NCBI GenBank assembly: GCA_021464245.1
Contig: JADCRB010000048.1
Span: 186,001-250,000 of the forward strand
Direction: 5' to 3'
Length of the DNA stretch: 64,000 nt
Origin: Carallia brachiata
Taxonomy: Eukaryota > Streptophyta > Magnoliopsida > Malpighiales > Rhizophoraceae
The notes below the pieces were generated by a model. That model ran no database searches. It saw nothing but the letters and a program-made list of their open reading frames with translations, and was not told the origin of the DNA. The position numbers and the translations under genes are program-made. Positions 1 to 11,935 of this stretch are shown here, piece by piece (within the stretch, counting starts at the first letter, position 1; every line of letters starts with the position of its first letter).

Positions 1-59
1 CAGACAAGTAAAGCCAGTTGCCTATAATCTAATAATCATAACCGGGAGTAAGAGTAACT

Positions 60-361
60 ACACACAGTTCTTTCATGCAAACGAAAGCACCATGACAGCA
101 TTAACACATGTTCTACCATGTCATCAACAGAAACACAAAACAAACTATACTATATTACCTGAAAGGGACCGCTAATCAGACACACAGTTCAAAATTGAAC
201 ACACAACCTTGAAAACAACAGGATAACACAAACTAAAGCACCATGGTAGCATTGATGCATGATCTACTACATTATCAACAGAATTAGAAAATAAGTTACG
301 GTATATTACCTGAAAGTGACCACCAATTAGATAACAATGCTCAAAAATTGGAAACCCCTTC
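60..361. repeat. Two-copy tandem repeat, period 151 bp
   Basis: Two neighbouring blocks share a series of matching words at a constant offset of 151 bases, for example AGCACCATG at 86 and 237 and TATATTACCT at 151 and 302. The copies have diverged by point changes. On the minus strand each copy contains CTTTCAG followed by GTAATATA, a good splice donor, so this may be a duplicated exon end of a gene outside the window. No reading frame that I recognise supports that. Confidence 0.6.
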
Positions 362-1145
362 AAAACAGATGGAGTCATAACTGCCTTTCAAAATCTGCAA
401 TCAAACATAATGACTGTTAGAAGACTGGAAACTCGTTTAAAGAATGTTGAAAAAGGGTAATATCAGTTCTTAAATGTTAACTAAGAGGATGAACAATTGC
501 CAGAATAAAATATTTTTTCAGAGCTGAAGAATAAGATAAGTTCACAGAGTCTCTTCTGATGACATTCTTGCCCAAAGACATCCAACATAACTAAACATAA
601 CAGACGGATATCTATAGGGCCATAATCAAACAAGAATGGCTTAATTATCCAATTACACGGACAAGGAAAAGAAAGGAAACGGAACAGATGAAAAAACGTC
701 CCAAGAAAATAAAGAACTCTTAACCATTACTGAAATTAAGAACAACCAATATCTACTGTTGAAACCAAAATCAAAGATTTATTCTTTAGTTGCGCTAAAG
801 ATTCTGTCTGACTTTCTATCTTAATTTCAACTTTAGTTTCAAGAAAATAAAGAACTGAACATTAAAGATTGCTTTGACCCAAACAAAACCTAGTTTTCAG
901 TTTGAAGAACTCAAAGACAGAAAATATCATTTTGACTCTCAAGGAAGCTCTGTTTTAGCTTGCTTAATCAAAGAAGTAGAAGAAGAAGAAGAAGTAGAAA
1001 GGCATTCACAGAAGAATAAAAGGCATGTATGGAAGCATAACCAGTGGGGGTTAAATCCGAAACTAAAAAAGATCAGACTTTTGTTGTAGCAGATTCAAGA
1101 AAATAAACAATTAAAGCCTACAAAAAAGAATCTTTAGACGCCTAA

Positions 1146-1626
1146 CAGTATTTGGATAAAATACTTGATAGGGAGGAAAGTGAGGGAGAGGAAAGTGGAG
1201 GAAAAGATTATTAGAGGAATAGAATATTTTCTATCATCTCTTGTATTTGGAAAGAGGTGATGGGAGAAAGGAAAATTATAAATTCTATTGTTTAGAAACG
1301 GTGAAAAGTGTAGGAAAGGAATATAAAATGTGTTGAAATAACAATTTTATCTTTCATAATAAATTTTATTAAGATATTTTATTTAGGTAAAATTATAATT
1401 TTTAAATTATATAAAAATAATTGAGTCATTTAATAAATTTAATAGAAAAACTAACAACTTTTCTCCCATTTTTTAGAGGATTGGTTTTGATAGGATAGGG
1501 AGAATTAGGAAAATTAGAAACTTTCTTCTCCCTCACTTTTCAAATATTTTTCAAATACAACAATTTACTTTATTCCTCTCATTTTCCTCTCTCTCTCCCA
1601 ACTTTCCCCCCTCTCAAACACAGTGT
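1146..1626. repeat. Imperfect foldback element (MITE-like)
   Basis: The left arm (about 1150-1215, GAGGAAAGTG-type purine-rich sequence) is the approximate reverse complement of the right arm (about 1520-1620, pyrimidine-rich sequence with CCCTCACTTTT and CCTCTCTCTCTCC). The centre is AT-rich. The arms are imperfect and I could not fix a target-site duplication, so the class of element is undecided. Confidence 0.35.
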
Positions 1627-2200
1627 AAAGAACCTTCTTGGTGCTTTATCTTGTTTCATACTAAGGAAGAAGCAAAAAGGCAAAAAAAATTTAAAAAAAA
1701 AAAAGGAGAAGGAACAGAGAATAATAGAGGGCATTCACAGATTGTGAAATCTTGACGACCCCAACGAGATTGACGATGAATAGGGGGAAGCCAGACTTGC
1801 TTGAACAACTCAATAATTTTTGCTCCTAGGAACAACAGCAACGGCTACGTCAAGGAGCAGAGAGGCACACTGTGCCCGGCACGGAGGAAAGAGGAAAGAG
1901 GAAAGAGGAAAGAGGCAAGAGGACTCCATCGCAAAGGAGAGGAGATGTCTTTGGAGATGGAGACACAATCCACAGACCAATATCAAAAACAGAAGAATAG
2001 GAAGCTTAGAGCAGAAGCCTCAATCTCCACCTCCATTTATAGAGAGTTATGCCTTAATAAGGTAATTCCCCAATACAGCCGTTGTACGTTTCGAAATGTA
2101 TTCCTAAACAGGGGAGGAGAAAGAAAGACAATTTTACCATAATACCCTCCCCTAACCTCGATACCGGAGGACAGCTGGATTAATTTGAACTCTTTTAACA

Positions 2201-2840
2201 TAAGATGTTTGTTACGGACAGTCACTTTTTACTTTCTCTTTTACAGACACCAATCACAAATCAACACATCAACACTTTTTAATGGCATTTCTGTAATATT
2301 TTTGACATTCAACTTTTTGACAACCAATCAACACCTGTCACGTAAGCAGCAACTGTAAAAGAGAAGGTAAAAGTGACTGTTACTAGCATTTCTCATTAAG
2401 ATAGAGGTTTGCTACGGACAGTCACTTTTCACCTTCTCTTTTACAGACACCAATCATAAATCAACACATCAATACTTTTCAATGACATTTCTGTAATATT
2501 TTTGATATTCAACTTTTTGACAACCAATCAACACCTGCCACGTAAGTATCAACTGTAAAAGAGAAGGTAAAAGTGACTGTTACTAGCATTTCTCTTTAAG
2601 ATAGAGGTTTGCTACGGACAGTCACTTTTCACCTTCTCTTTTACAGACACCAATTACAAATTAACACATCAACACTTTTCAATAGCATTTCTGTAATATT
2701 TTTGACATTCAACTTTTTGACAACCAATCAACACCTGCCACGTAAGCAGCAACTGTAAAAGAGAAGGTAAAAGTGACTGTTACTAGCATTTCTCTTTAAT
2801 ATAGAGGTTTGTTACGGACAGTCACTTAATTTCTCTTTTG
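2201..2840. repeat. Tandem array of a Mutator-type MITE, 200-bp period
   Basis: Three full copies and the start of a fourth lie head to tail. The word TACGGACAGTCACTT recurs at 2213, 2413, 2613 and 2813, an exact 200-base step. Each unit has inverted termini: it opens with GGACAGTCACTTTTCACCTT and closes with the near reverse complement AAAGTGACTGTTACTAGCAT. A solo copy of the same family sits at 22081-22242 with a 9-bp target-site duplication, which suggests a Mutator-like (MULE) MITE. The copies are about 95 percent alike by eye. No coding capacity. Confidence 0.8.
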
Positions 2841-2841
2841 G

Positions 2842-3030
2842 TATCTATAAGTTGATATATATACTCAATATTCATATTGTGACGAGTTTATTTATTTCTG
2901 CGATAAGACTTATTATTTTTGCAACAAAAAATAACGTGCTATTTTTTATTACATAAACAATAAATCTTATTACATAAATAAATAAGTTCGTCACAATATA
3001 TATAGCAAATCTGGATACCAACTTATGGAT
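2842..3030. repeat. AT-rich hairpin-forming inverted repeat
   Basis: The left arm contains ATTGTGACGAGTTTATTTAT (from 2876) and the right arm contains its near reverse complement, ATAAATAAGTTCGTCACAAT (ending near 2997). The centre is itself nearly palindromic (AAAAATAACGTGCTATTTTT). The element directly adjoins the partial fourth unit of the MITE array. It looks like a foldback MITE. No coding capacity. Confidence 0.55.
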
Positions 3031-4846
3031 GCTAAACTTTTGTGAATAATAGTCCCAGTTTTGTTGTGGTTGTTGTTGAAATAATGATTGATATTTTTAA
3101 AATTAAAATTGATATTTTTAATATATTTTTTAATTTTAAATTTAAAAAATTATTAATTTTATTTTAAAAATATTAATTATAATTTTAATCAAGACGTCGT
3201 CTAAAATAAAAAATCTTGAAATATGTATATATTTACTCGTAATAATCTCTCTTTCCTAATAATAATAATAATAAGCTTTCTCATACACTGTTTAGAGAAG
3301 AGAGATAATTTTACCAGAATACCCTCGCTACACGACTTCCGCTGGGCTTGGCTCTTCTCATTTTTCTACAAGAAGCATGCCTTTTGGGAAAAAATAACAA
3401 GAAGATAACTGTGATTCTACTGAATTGGGGTTTTCCTTCGTACGTTAAGAATTATTTATGCATTTTGAACCAAAATTTAAATAGTAAACAAAAGAAAAGA
3501 GGAGATTTGATCACCAATCCTTGTTGTTCTAGACAAAAAAAAAAATCGAAAATTAAAAGAAATAGTAAATAGCAATTAACTATAAAATAAATAATTTGAA
3601 GATATTAAAGAAGAAAAAGGAGAGATGGATTGGAATTTAGGGGGAAAAAAAAGATTGCAATTTAGGGAAAAAAAAAGGCAAAATAGATTTTTACAATATA
3701 CCGAGGCTACCAGTCAATTTGCCCGATACTACTTTGTTTTTTTTTTGGTTAAAAAAAATAAAAAAATAAGGGTGGTGCCTCATAATTCCGTTAAGGAGTA
3801 TTATCATTACTCTCAAGATAACGTTTAGATTGCTTGGGTGGTTATAGTATAATTCAGTATTATAAAAGAGAAGAGTATATTTATCCCTACTGACAGCTTT
3901 CAAATCTAAAATTTTTTACTTAATAACGTACGACACAAGGATTAGTGGTGCCCGTTACTACTTTGTGGCGGCTGAGAATCGGAACCAAAGAAGCACCCTC
4001 TTGAAATGGGTTGGCCCCAGTTGGGATGGACTTCCTTTCATAATGTCGGACAGGCCCAGCCTAGCTCTTTCCTCCCACCGACCTTAGTTATCTTATATTT
4101 TTTTTTAAATAAAATAATGCCCAAACCCCCTGTATTGCCGAAAAAGGAAGATGGTACCACCCTGCGTGTGGTTTAATTAGTAAAGCCACTAGCAAAGGTT
4201 AACACTGGACCATGGTTTGAGCTCTTTGAAGAGTAAAATAAGATTAAATGTATATTTAACTTATACAATTTTAAGAGAGGCTTGGCATCCTTGTTTGCAA
4301 AAAAAAAATTAGTGCCAAAAAAAAAACATTTGGGGCACCAAAAATGTCACTTGTAGTTTGTTCTTTTTTTGGGAAAAAAATTATTAGGAAGTATGTTAAG
4401 TTAATTTATTAGGAAGTATGTTAAGTTAAGTTATGAGCAGAATTAACTATCACATTTTCTAAATCTTATTCGATTTTTAGTTTAAGAGTCTACGAGTAAT
4501 TAATTAATTAAGGCATATGCATCATTTGAAATAGTAATTTAAGTAGTAATTCAGCGTATTTTTTTTTTATAACAACCTGGATTTGAGTCTTTATATTGTC
4601 GTTTGCCTCGAATAAATGAGATTATGTAGAATTGCAATCGTAAATTCACGACTTATTAATGCTGTAGTTGGGCGTAAAGAAGGTTCGTTGGACTCAATAT
4701 TATTCGAATAGTGGGTTTGTCCTTTAGGGTGGTTGAATGATGCACGACAAATAAAAATTATTTCGGTTTCGATCCACAAATACGATAACCGACATATCTG
4801 TATTGGATTTTTTTTTTGTTAAAAAAAAAAAGAAAGAACAAAGGCT
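3031..4846. other. Intergenic, AT-rich, possible SINE remnant
   Basis: No gene is recognised. The stretch is dominated by A/T runs. At about 4155-4215 there is a sequence that resembles the two internal Pol III promoter boxes of a tRNA-derived SINE (GTGGTTTAATTAGTAAAGCC followed about 30 bases later by ATGGTTTGAGCTC), but both boxes are imperfect. A short direct repeat of TTATTAGGAAGTATGTTAAG lies at about 4380-4430. Confidence 0.35.
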
Positions 4847-5030
4847 TGTACGAAATGTCAATGCCTATGGCTCAATAGCTATTGAAGGGATGAGCAATAG
4901 AAGACGCAAATCTTGCAGCCATGCACACAAACTCTCCCTTTTACCAAATCCTTAGTCATGCATTGCTTGCTCTTGTTAAAAAATTATAAATGATGCCCTC
5001 CATTGACTTCCTGTAGAGAGCTCAATCCTA

Positions 5031-7943
5031 ATGCTAATGGCCTCCCCAAAATCTCAAAACTCATCATCTTCATTATGTCAAAAGCTTTTTATTCCCTCCC
5101 TTCTCCTTTTCTCCTTAAGCTTTATTATTTTAGTTCTTTCTTTGAAGCCGAAAGTGCTGTACAAATATTACCCTCCAACAATCGCTAATGCCACCCAACA
5201 CTATGGATGGTTTGATCTCATTGCTTCAAAGATCGAAAGCCAAAGAGTCATCAAGATTGGTCTTGTCAATATACAGAAGCTTGATATGGATGGTTTGCAT
5301 GGTTCAGTGGAGGTTGTCCCCGTAAAGTTCCAGCCAGTTTCCAAGGACTTAAATTGGGAAGACTTTTTTCCAGAGTGGATAGACGAAGAAGGGAAGTGGG
5401 GCCCACCACGTTGCCCGGAGATCCCAATGCCAAGGCTGGAAGATTACGGCGGCAGCCACCGTGACCTGGATATCATCGTTGCTAATGTTCCCTGTGGCAA
5501 TGGCATTAGGGATGTGTTTGGGTTGCAAGTGAACTTGGTGGTGGCTAATCTTGTGGTGGCAAATGGATGGGTGAGCCCAGATACTAATCGAACGGTGTAT
5601 GTTGTCTTCATGGGTTCTTGTGGGCCCATGCAAGAGATCTTCAGATGTGATGATCTGCTAACTCAGGATGGTGATTGTCGGGTGTACGTGCCTGAGCTAA
5701 CAAGGCTGAAACAGAAAATGTTGATGCCAGTTGGGTCATGCCAAATTGCACCACCTTACTCACGGACGGGTATGTATGTGTTTTGTTTGGGGTTCTATTA
5801 CATAGACTCTCAATTTTTGACGCAAAAGAGACGTGAATCAACAAAAAAAAATGTAACTAGAATCATTAGTTGCGTAAAAATAAAATTATAAATACATATA
5901 GAATCCAACGACTAATTGCTTTTTTTGTTTGATGTGTTTTTCTTTCCTCTCATACAATTTGTGTGTCTATGAACATTTTGGTACATATAGAGGGATATTA
6001 GACCTATTTAATGCAATTTGTGTGTGTATGTGAATAAAGTATTTTGAAAGTTCACTTCCTGTGGTGTTTTAGGGAGCATGTGGAAATAAAACTGTGAATT
6101 AAATCAGACCTAACAAGCTATTTTAGGCACCTATATATAAGAGGCCGCGGTGTAATTAGTTAATTAGGCTCATTAAAGAGATTGATAATGTTAGTAAATC
6201 TATTAGACAAAGTCAGAGATAAAAATATAAATCAATAAACAAAATTGAATTATTAGGTCCACAGATTAAATCAGGTATCAAGTTAATTGTGTCTAATATT
6301 ATTTCATTCACGGGTTCATGACTCACGAATGTGCCCAATTTTTGTGTCAAATTGTCAATCAAATTTTTTTCCCTCTAATTAAGTGTTGGTGTACGTGGCC
6401 ACCTTATTTTGTTGCACGTGTGTCTCACCTAAGATATCACTTATTACGTAGCATGTTGCATTACATGTGTCATGACAAGTCACAGTCAATGGGATAACAT
6501 TCGTGTCAAAAAAAAAAAAAAAAAGAGATAAGATTAACGTCGTTGTCCAACTGGAGTAGAACAGTTGGCCATGTGTTATAGGTTGCAAATTCTCACAAAT
6601 TTGTGAGATTACTGACTTTGTTCATTTAAAGTGTTGTGTGCTTTTTCAGTATCATCAAATCTACTTATCCCTTTATACTAATAATTAATAAACAAATTAT
6701 TAGTTATTTCATGTGTTTACAATTAAAAAAAAAACATAATTGTCCTTCAATTCTGAAATAGCACTGAGAAACGAAAGGAAATAATAATTCCCAAATCTTA
6801 TATTACCTGATTATGCTTAAAATGAAAACTTTGATCAAGTAATTGAACTTATTGGCATTTCTATGTTCTCCTACTATTTAGTCTATAAGGTGACATGGTT
6901 ATAGGTGCGTGTGTATATACACACATACAAATTATTTAAAAAAAAAAAAAAGCATAAGTATCATTATAGAGCACGTTAAATTTATTATTTTTTTATGACT
7001 GAAACGTCAAATTTAATTAGTTGGTATACATTATGCAGGCAGAGAGGGTTGGAGAGATGGAAGATCCGAGAGAGTTGCCTATGCTACAGTTCTCCACTCC
7101 TCAGAAGCTTATGTATGTGGGGCAATTGCGTTGGCTCAAAGTATAATACAAAGCAACTCCACTCATCATCACGACCTCATCCTCCTCCATGACTCATCCA
7201 TAACCTCAAGATCTCTCCAAGGTCTACGGGCTGCCGGATGGAAGACCCGGAAAATCCAACGGATCCGGAGCCCCTTTTCCAAGAAAGGAAGCTACAACGA
7301 ATGGAACTATAGCAAGCTTAGAGTTTGGCAACTCCTTGATTATGACAAAATTGTTTTTGTAGATGCTGACATTTTGGTTCTCAAAAACATGGACCACCTC
7401 TTCTTTTATCCCCAACTATCGGCTTCTCCAAATGACAAGGTGATGTTCAATTCAGGACTCATGGTAATTGAGCCATCTAGCTGCATGCTTGAAAATTTAA
7501 TGAGGAAGAGGTTCAAGTTGGCTTCATATAATGGGGGTGATCAAGGATTCCTCAATGAAGTCTTTACGTGGTGGCATAGGTTGCCCAGAAAGCTGAATTA
7601 TCTGAAGGTTTTCGGGAGACAAGGAAACGAAACGCGCCATGAGGTTGCTGACGATCTTCATGCTCTACATTTCTTGGGGTTGAAGCCATGGATGTGTTAT
7701 GAGGATTATGATTGTAATTGGGATATGGTGGATTACCACAGATTTGCTAGTGATTCAGCACACAAGAAGTGGTGGCAAGTCTATGAGGCCATGCCCAAGA
7801 AACTGCAAAAGTACTGCTATCTCACTAAGCAGGAAGATGCTAGGATAAGGAACTGGAGAGGCATAGCAAGGAAAGCAAGCCTGCCTGATGGCCATTGGAA
7901 CATGAATGTAACAGATCCCAGGCAACATCATCTTGTAGAATGA
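5031..7943 (+). CDS. GUX: UDP-glucuronate:xylan alpha-glucuronosyltransferase (GUX4/5-like, GT8)
   Basis: Two exons, 5031-5769 and 7039-7943, encode about 547 residues. The donor (G|GTATGT) and acceptor (TGCAG|GC) join in frame through a shared glycine codon. The product is predicted to transfer glucuronic acid from UDP-GlcUA to the xylan backbone in the Golgi. Residues about 15-38 form one hydrophobic segment (LLLFSLSFIILVLSLKP), as in a type II Golgi membrane protein. Exon 2 holds the GT8 catalytic core: RVAYATVLHSSEAYVCGAI, the metal-binding DAD in VFVDADILVL (about residues 355-357), the FNSGLMVIEPS motif, NGGDQGFLNEVFTWW, and the HFLGLKPW motif near residue 460. Two in-frame ATGs (5031, 5037) compete as start. 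The family and length (AtGUX4/5 are about 560 residues) fit well; the exact subfamily is inferred. No lesion was seen. Damaged copies of its promoter and exon 1 occur at 30095 and 50095. Confidence 0.93.
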
Positions 7944-8990
7944 TACACATATTCTGCTTCTTCAGCAAATTTTTTGGCACTGAGTTCAAACACGACATAT
8001 ATAAAATGGGCTATATTTATGTGCTTTATTGTAGTTGAACATTGAAATATAGACCTCATTTAGTTCGCTGATATGATATATACACAGTCAATTGTACACG
8101 TTTAAATCAAGAGTCGCAACGGTCGGTTCACTTGCCCAGCTGGATTAATCGGGTTTTCCAGTTCGCTTGCCCAGCTAGGTTTTTTTTACCAACCCGGCCA
8201 AGTCCAATGGTCGGTTCACTGGGCCACCAATCCAACCGGCAAAGCTTGGCCAGATTTAATAACACTGCTAGTGCTGCCGAAACAACTGGTAGATACCAAG
8301 TAGTGGTATGGACCAACTGGTGTTGGACAGAAGCCTAGCCCAACAGACAAGAAAGCCTGGCCTAAAATAATCCTACTACCCTAGTACCACGTTAAAAAAC
8401 AACCCCACTCACTTTGAGCGCCAGAGAACACAATCGCCGATCGACCAGGCAAACCCCACTCATTTTGACAGCCACAGAAAAGAATCGCCGACCGACCAGG
8501 CAAGTCCAGGTTTCATATTTGGATTTTTTAGAATGCTGTTGTTACTAGAATGTTTATCGTCCAGTTTCTGTGAATACTTAGGAATCCTCTGTCTCATTTT
8601 GAATCCAGTTACTGAATCAAATGATTATTTTATTGGCGGGCCCAGATTCATATTTGGATTTGTTTGAACGCTGTTGATACTAGAATGTTTATCGTCCAGT
8701 TAGTGTGAATACTTAGGATTTATTCATTTATTCATTTAATGTCTTCTGGGCCATTTTGAATCCAGTTACCGAATCAAATGATTAATTTATTGAAAGTTTT
8801 CTGTGTCATTTGAACCTATGAATATTTAAGATAAACCTTTTTTTTTTTGGGGTTAAAATGAGTTTAGCATGTACAGTTCTGAGAGAAACTTTAATTTTTT
8901 TTTCTTCTTCTTAGTTAAAATGAGGGGCCAACAAAAGGAGCTTAACTCCTAGATCCCCTGTTAAGAACAGGATGGGGTACTAAAAAAACA
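7944..8990. repeat. Intergenic with two small tandem duplications
   Basis: A unit of about 50 bp is repeated at about 8403-8451 and 8453-8503 (CCCCACTCA...CGACCAGGCAA). Directly after it, a unit of about 138 bp is repeated at about 8510-8636 and 8648-8793 (TTCATATTTGGATTT...CAAATGATTA), with the word AGAATGTTTATCGTCCAGTT in both copies. Upstream, 8110-8340 is unusually GC-rich and has repeated GGTCGGTTCACT words. I recognise no gene. Confidence 0.55.
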
Positions 8991-9245
8991 CAACCACACG
9001 ATAGGTATGAAGGGGGCAGTGTCAAGAAATTGGGTATTGAGACTGATAGGTTCTGTTATTGGGATCTGAAGTGTATGGTGATGGAGGATTTACAATATCC
9101 TGGTTTTGAGAAAATGCATTACAGGATACCAGGAATGAGCTTGGAGATGGGCCTAAGGGAAGTAATAAACACTAACAAAGTAGCTATGGAGATGATTGAG
9201 ATAGTGTTGAGACATAAAGAGATTTTAAGTATATGTTGTCCATAG
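8991..9245 (+). pseudogene. MULE transposase N-terminal (PB1-like domain) fragment
   Basis: One frame from about 8991 to 9245 reads RYEGGSVKKLGIETDRFCYW and continues with a region containing MHYRIPGMSLEMGL. This spacing of an EGGSV motif, a D-D/R-F segment, Y..(L/I)PG and a following acidic helix is typical of the PB1-like domain at the N terminus of plant Mutator-like (MULE) transposases. The frame ends at a stop at 9243, while another frame goes on with YVVHSERDLLLSRGN, which fits the end of the same domain, so a frameshift is likely. There is no upstream start and no catalytic domain downstream. It is a decayed transposon fragment; the assignment is from motif memory. Confidence 0.5.
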
Positions 9246-9434
9246 TGAGCGAGACTTACTTTTGAGTAGGGGCAATGGGAACAAAAAAAAAAAAAACCAG
9301 TAAATCGGGGTGGATGGTGAGCGAAATGAGTCACACGGGAATGAGGGAGAAAAAAGACAGAGAGGGAATAAGCGGCCATGGGATTACATCACCGCAAATG
9401 TTCAACAATTTTTTTGATCTATGTATAGGCTACG

Positions 9435-9698
9435 ATGGGGAAGGGGAAGAAAAGACAAAGCAAGATGATACTGACAAAAACAAATGCTGATGGTGAAACT
9501 GGTCGTGTTCACCGGAACAAATACGGAGACGGCAAAGGAGGAAAGAAATATGGCTCAGTTAAATGTGCATACTGCAAGAAAGAAATGGCAAAATATTTGG
9601 AGGACTCACACCTGCAAGGCTGCAAGAAGAAAGAGGAAGAGGAGTTGAGGTTGAAAAAAGAGAAGGAAGAGAAGAAGAAGATGACCAAAAAAAAATAA
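9435..9698 (+). pseudogene. BED-like zinc-finger fragment with basic tail
   Basis: An 87-residue ORF beginning MGKGKKRQSK contains KCAYCKKEMAKYLEDSHLQG followed by C, that is C-x2-C then H-x3-C, a spacing like that of BED zinc fingers of hAT transposases and related proteins. It ends in a long lysine/glutamate-rich tail at 9640-9695. It starts about 190 bp after the MULE-like fragment on the same strand, so both may come from one or two nested dead transposons. No expression evidence can be seen. It could also be a chance ORF. Confidence 0.35.
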
Positions 9699-9699
9699 G

Positions 9700-10660
9700 T
9701 AGATCTGTTCCTGAGTTAATTGGAAGATGGATACCGTTTACCAAACAATGCCAACGAAACATAACTCTAGGAGTCTGTCTCTTGGAGTAGACTTAATGAA
9801 AATTATGCATGCCACATGACATGGTTTTAAGAAATTTGCGTCCAAACAATGTATCCAACAGACATCTTCATCGTTAGTTTACACATTGCACCTTTTGTAT
9901 GACTTGACATCTTTATTATCTTCATTATCTATTTACATTGCAAATTGCACCCATGTTGTCAAAGGCATGCCCAAGGTACTAACACAAGGCACCAAACCCT
10001 TAGACCTTATTTCATTAAATTTTTAGATGTGAGACAAACTCCCATGCCTTAAGCATTGTGCCTATAATACAAGAAGAAAATAACCTGGAATATCCATGAA
10101 GGTGAGGATAGGACAATCAGAGTACTTGAATCTCAAAATCATTGACTTTGAAGAAACAGCAATTTCGGTTCTTTTCAATTGTGACTTCGTTGAAAATCAT
10201 GTCTGCAATGGCATTAACCGCCACAAATGAGATCCCATACCCCCATATTCCTCGTCATGCTTTCAAAAATTGAACTTTCAGATATCCAAAATAACTGCAA
10301 ATAATATAAGAAATTCATTTTTCATTTACTTACCAACCAAAACAAACCCAACCAAATATTTAACTGACCGCTTTTCCAACTTATCCTTATCTGTTTTTAA
10401 GAGCGGCTGAAAAAATTGCAAAAGTTAAACATATGCAAATATTTTAATACTTAAGTAGTTAAGGAACAAAGAAATCACAGCAACAACGTTTGAAATCTAT
10501 AGAAACCTTTAAAAGATAAAATATTAATATTCTTATTATTATTCAAATTTGAAATTTAACTATGATGCTAAAAAAACAGTAGAAAATTGTTACCACGTGG
10601 TAATCATCAATGAGACAGCAAACACGTACAGTTTGATCCATTGCCCTTCACCGCTTCGGG

Positions 10661-10698
<38 letters not shown>

Positions 10699-11935
10699 CT
10701 TTTCCTGGGAGGTAAAAAATCAGTTATTGAGTGGAAAAAGAAAGAGTTAAAAGATATGCAAATAGTCGGTTAACTTTGACAATGTACATATATCAATTAA
10801 ACTAATAATTAAGTATATATGTATACTTTTCAAAATAAAGGGATTATCTCATAAATTACATAATAATTTTAAACACAAACACAAACACAAAAAATATACA
10901 AATTGCAACTAGTTGCTCCATTAATACGAAATTATTTTACAATTAAAATTACAGCGTTCAGAAATTAATAAGAGTAGAATTTCCAACACTTCTTCTCATC
11001 ATTATGTGGCCATATCTACCTACAATAAGAGATAATAGGAAAAAAGAGAACATAAAATTAATGGCACCTGAAAATCGATGTATTTAGTAAGCAGCAGGCA
11101 GAGTCTCCACTAGAGGATCAAGTCGATGTAACAGAGCAGGGCTAGGACAACATATAAAGAAAACACCTTTGATGGCCAACATAAAAGGCAGGCGTTTGGG
11201 ATTCTCCGTATACGGAGGTATGTTGTTGAAGATTTAGAAGGGCTTCTAGAGCACTCAGGCGATCTGGGATTCTACAGTCGATGGAAAACATAATCAGGAA
11301 CATAACATAGAGACGGGCGTTTGGGGTGCTCTTGTTGAAGGTTTTGAAGGGCCTGTGGAGAACATAAAGCTGGGAATTTGGGGTGTCAAGAAAGCACTCC
11401 AAATCTTGGACAGGTCACGATCCGGTTTGAAATTAGGGAGGGCCATGTGGGGAACGTTTGAGCTTGTATGGATGATCCCAAGCCCAGATCAGAAACGCAA
11501 ATATATAAAGACACCAATTTCGGCAAAGATCACCGTCTCAAAGGCAGAGAAGGGGATTACATGGCGACGTTTCGGAGGAGAACCGCCCGCAGAAGGAGCG
11601 GAATAGCCGACGATCTGGTTTGAGATGGGAGGATAACATAAAAAGCAGAGGCAGGGTTGGGGAAGGAAGGCAGAGCGGCCGTGAGACCAAACCCTTCTCC
11701 ATCTAGATCTAGGTCAGAGGCTTTCAAGAGTGTCTTGTACCGTATGACTTTGTCTGTGCAATTATATTCAATCTGACAGCTTAAAATGCATAGATCTTAT
11801 CTCTTCTCATCCAACGGTTTAAATTCTAACTCTCACCTGCCCATCCAACGGTAGATAAGCCTTGTACAAGTCAAAAGTACGTTCCAGAATCCACGTTAAA
11901 TATTTTTTACTTTCCCCAGGTGGCGCAACTGCCAG
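9700..11935. other. Intergenic, no recognised gene
   Basis: No gene is recognised. A (TA)n microsatellite lies at 10669-10696. On the minus strand around 10100-10235 a 40-codon open stretch exists but cannot be extended. The stretch 11090-11710 is less AT-rich than its surroundings, has repeated GGCGTTTGGG(A/G)T words at 11191 and 11310 and small ORFs on both strands, and may be an unidentified repeat element. Confidence 0.4.
10669..10696. repeat. (TA)n microsatellite
   Basis: About 14 uninterrupted TA units read directly from the sequence. Confidence 0.9.

Larger units (their letters stand above)
1..2200. other. Gene-poor left flank
   Basis: I recognise no gene here. The stretch is AT-rich with short unsupported ORFs on both strands. 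It contains a 151-bp tandem repeat near its left end, an imperfect inverted repeat at about 1146-1626, and a purine-rich simple stretch around 1885-1925 made of repeated GGAAAGA-like units. A 71-residue plus-strand ORF at 874-1089 has a run of glutamates but no domain that I know, and starts at a non-ATG codon. Confidence 0.5.

Noticed and set aside
1801..2142. 113-codon plus-strand ORF next to the MITE array
   Set aside because: Low-complexity K/R/E-rich start over a purine tract, overlapped by another frame; no domain.
5349..5844. Minus-strand ORFs of 61-94 codons
   Set aside because: They lie antisense to GUX exon 1, whose frame is strongly conserved; they are shadows.
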